DNA of 14,319 nucleotides, from NCBI GenBank assembly GCA_022866015.1, contig JALHTX010000344.1, positions 1 through 14,319 of the forward strand, given 5' to 3'. Positions 13,148-14,319 of this stretch are shown here, in pieces (the first letter of the stretch is position 1; the number at the start of each line of letters is the position of its first letter). The notes under the pieces were generated by a model. It saw nothing but the letters and a program-made list of their open reading frames with translations. It did no database searches and was not told the origin of the DNA. Source of the stretch: Thermoplasmatota archaeon (GTDB lineage Archaea; Thermoplasmatota; E2; DHVEG-1). The translations under genes and the position numbers were made by a program.

Positions 13148-13558
13148 TTAATATGCATCTAATTTTTTCTTTAGTTCTTGTTTTGGATGAGCACCAACAA
13201 TGCGATCAACAAGATTTCCATTTTTAAATACTAGAAGTGTTGGGATGCTCATAATCTGATGTTTCATTGAAATACGTGGGTTTTCATCAACATTTAGTTT
13301 TCCAAAAACGATTTTTCCTTGCATTTCTTTTGCTAGTTCATCTATTATCGGACTAACTATTCTGCATGGTCCACACCATGGTGCCCAGCAATCAATAACT
13401 ATTGTTTTGTATTTTTTTACTGAATCATCAAAATCTGCATCAGTTATTTCTAAAGGTGTATCTTGTATATTTTTACTCATATTTTTTCCTCTAAACATAT
13501 ATTGTTTTTTAAGTTGCTTCATTTTTCTTTTCTTTATTTCTTCAAGTTCATCATACAT
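13148..13558 (-). CDS. trxA: Thioredoxin with archaeal N-terminal extension
   Basis: A 136-residue cytosolic thioredoxin. Residues 33-136 are a complete Trx domain with WAPWCGPC (Cys62, Cys65) and the cis-Pro strand SIPTLLVF, plus FKNG and VGAHP in the normal places. Residues 1-26 are a charged extension (DELEEIKKRKMKQLKK) of the kind many archaeal thioredoxins carry. Two starts are possible. The ATG at 13558 includes the extension, has no ribosome site, but has an AATATAAG box 25-34 bases upstream and could be leaderless. The ATG at 13480 has AGAGG seven bases upstream and gives a standard 110-residue thioredoxin. An additional Cys57 precedes the active site. It lies between a glutaredoxin-like gene and a TlpA-like gene, which supports a shared thiol pathway. 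Confidence 0.93.
   Translation of the reverse strand: MYDELEEIKKRKMKQLKKQYMFRGKNMSKNIQDTPLEITDADFDDSVKKYKTIVIDCWAPWCGPCRIVSPIIDELAKEMQGKIVFGKLNVDENPRISMKHQIMSIPTLLVFKNGNLVDRIVGAHPKQELKKKLDAY
13480..13492 (-). promoter_or_regulatory. Internal ribosome site for a short thioredoxin form
   Basis: AGAGGAAAAAAT ends directly before an in-frame ATG at 13480 (Met27), with AGAGG seven bases upstream. It is a better ribosome site than anything before the ATG at 13558, so a second, shorter product is plausible. Confidence 0.45.
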
Positions 13559-13588
13559 TATGAAGTAAATAACGTTATACCTCTTATA

Positions 13589-13846
13589 TTATTTATTATC
13601 CTGCAGCCATTTTCTAATCCTTAAATAACCAATGATTTTAACACTATCAATACAAAGTATAGGTGCGGTAATTTGTAAATCTTCAAAAACATCATGAGAT
13701 TTTGCATCATTAAGTTGCTCATTTGTCCAATCATTAAGATTATGTGGAAAAGTTATAATTTTAATATCATTTCTATCTGTTATTAGTTCTTTTGTTTGCA
13801 TACATTTAACACAATTATCCAAAGAAAACAAAATCTTCTCACTCAT
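13589..13846 (-). CDS. Glutaredoxin-like small redox protein
   Basis: An 85-residue protein of glutaredoxin/NrdH size. A first beta strand (KILFSL) leads to the active site NCVKC (Cys12, Cys15). The later strand has TAPILCID with the expected cis-Pro, and the end GYLRIRKWLQ resembles the last helix of glutaredoxins. The central sequence (FPHNLNDWTNEQL) replaces the usual glutaredoxin helix and is not a subfamily I can name. It probably acts in the cytosol as a dithiol donor or acceptor. AGGTAA upstream of the ATG at 13846 is a plausible ribosome site. Only 25 bases separate it from the 3' end of tRNA-Val, so it has no room for a separate promoter outside the tRNA. The thioredoxin gene follows after 30 bases. 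Confidence 0.75.
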   Translation of the reverse strand: MSEKILFSLDNCVKCMQTKELITDRNDIKIITFPHNLNDWTNEQLNDAKSHDVFEDLQITAPILCIDSVKIIGYLRIRKWLQDNK

Positions 13847-13871
13847 GAAATATTACCTATCTCCTAAATAG

Positions 13872-13944
13872 TGGGCCAGGCCGGAATTGAACAGGCGATC
13901 TCCGCGTTGTAAGCGCGACGTCATAACCACTAGACCACTGGCCC
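13872..13944 (-). tRNA. tRNA-Val (anticodon UAC)
   Basis: A 73-base cloverleaf on the minus strand. The acceptor stem GGGCCAG/CTGGCCC is perfect, with discriminator A. The D arm contains GTCT-AGTGGTTA-TGAC. The anticodon arm TCGCG-CTTACAA-CGCGG gives anticodon UAC (Val). The T arm is GCCTG-TTCAATT-CCGGC with a U-C mismatch at pair 52-62. There is no intron and no encoded CCA. Confidence 0.93.
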
Positions 13945-13970
13945 GTATTACTTATGTATCATATATAATA
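13945..13970 (-). promoter_or_regulatory. TATA box upstream of tRNA-Val
   Basis: On the minus strand TATTATATATG (about 13960-13970) is centred roughly 21 bases before the mature tRNA 5' end, a suitable place for an archaeal TATA box. The rest of the gap up to 14169 is AT-rich and shows no coding frame or clear structure. Confidence 0.5.
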
Positions 13971-14169
13971 TCTAATTGTAACCTAATGTTCATAATAAAT
14001 TTCAAATCAAATTATTTTACATCTTTATTAAATTTTTATGAAATAATTTAAACTAGTTTATAGTTCTTTAACTGAAAAGGAAATACACTATATATTTTAG
14101 TAATTTGCTATAACAAAAAATTGTTTTGCATTTTTTTTAATTATTTAAAAAGAAAAAAAGAGTATGGGT

Positions 14170-14319
14170 TTATATTATTTGGTTTAGTATTTTTTCAAAG
14201 AAAGGAAAACGTTGAACAAGTTTTTCAGATAACCAACTTATTATAGGATATTCCATTGTTTTATTTTTTGGCATAGATACAGTAAGCGTTCCTGTCTTAC
14301 TTTCAACATATTCAATTGT
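14170..14319 (-). CDS. C-terminal end of an unidentified gene (cut by the window edge)
   Basis: An open frame enters from the right edge and ends at TAA 14170-14172, giving 49 residues. The sequence has a beta-like part (TGTLTVSMPKNKT) followed by an amphipathic, aromatic-rich helix (ISWLSEKLVQRFPFFEKIL) that ends the protein. It is in the same direction as tRNA-Val and lies 225 bases upstream of it. A short terminal helix with the R-F-P-x-x-x-x-I-L pattern could be a C-terminal targeting or interaction element of a surface protein, but this cannot be judged from so little. The family is unknown. Confidence 0.6.
   Translation of the reverse strand, partial: TIEYVESKTGTLTVSMPKNKTMEYPIISWLSEKLVQRFPFFEKILNQII

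Noticed and set aside
13871..13945. The tRNA 3' end as an integration (att) site
   Set aside because: No integrase gene and no second copy of the tRNA end is visible in the window.

Overview
The window looks like an AT-rich archaeal (euryarchaeal, possibly Thermoplasmatota-like) chromosome segment. The evidence is a COG1340-type archaeal coiled-coil protein, a PGF-CTERM (archaeosortase) sorting signal, a thioredoxin with the charged N-terminal extension common in archaea, archaeal TATA-like boxes including an apparent leaderless gene, a tRNA gene with no encoded CCA, and several secreted proteins built from Ig-like domains. The exact taxon cannot be fixed from the sequence alone.

Region 1 (1-1712, plus strand, about 40% G+C in sampled lines) holds the C-terminal part of an MFS sugar-porter-type transporter, a transglutaminase-fold protein whose catalytic Cys is present but whose His and Asp positions look substituted, and a short remnant that duplicates that protein's C-terminal tail. 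Region 2 (1713-3155) is an apparently intact IS4-family insertion sequence of about 1443 bp with 20-bp terminal inverted repeats (18/20). Its transposase start codon lies at the edge of a 10-bp stem resembling the read-in protection hairpins of IS10/IS50. No target duplication is visible, and the genes on both sides end inside the element, so the IS may mark a rearrangement or an assembly junction.

Region 3 (3156-10523, about 30% G+C in sampled lines) contains a two-CBS-domain protein and two divergent membrane-anchored Ig-like surface proteins that share a 279-bp regulatory interval. One has a cytoplasmic tail with a repeated WFEG motif; the other has CARDB/NEW3-like domains after its transmembrane segment. 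A COG1340 coiled-coil protein and a secreted protein with a thioredoxin-like CxxC domain between Ig-like domains follow.

Region 4 (10539-13944, minus strand) is a compact redox locus. Read in transcription order it is tRNA-Val(UAC), a glutaredoxin-like protein, cytosolic thioredoxin, a lipoprotein-like TlpA/ResA thioredoxin, then (after its own promoter) a PGF-CTERM surface protein with a close cysteine pair, a NapH-like membrane polyferredoxin, and a membrane-anchored protein with two CxxC motifs. The simplest reading is a route carrying electrons from a cytoplasmic ferredoxin-like donor across the membrane to thiol proteins outside the cell. No CcdA/DsbD-type carrier is seen in the window, so the polyferredoxin may fill that role. 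This is inference. The window closes with the C-terminal end of another minus-strand gene.
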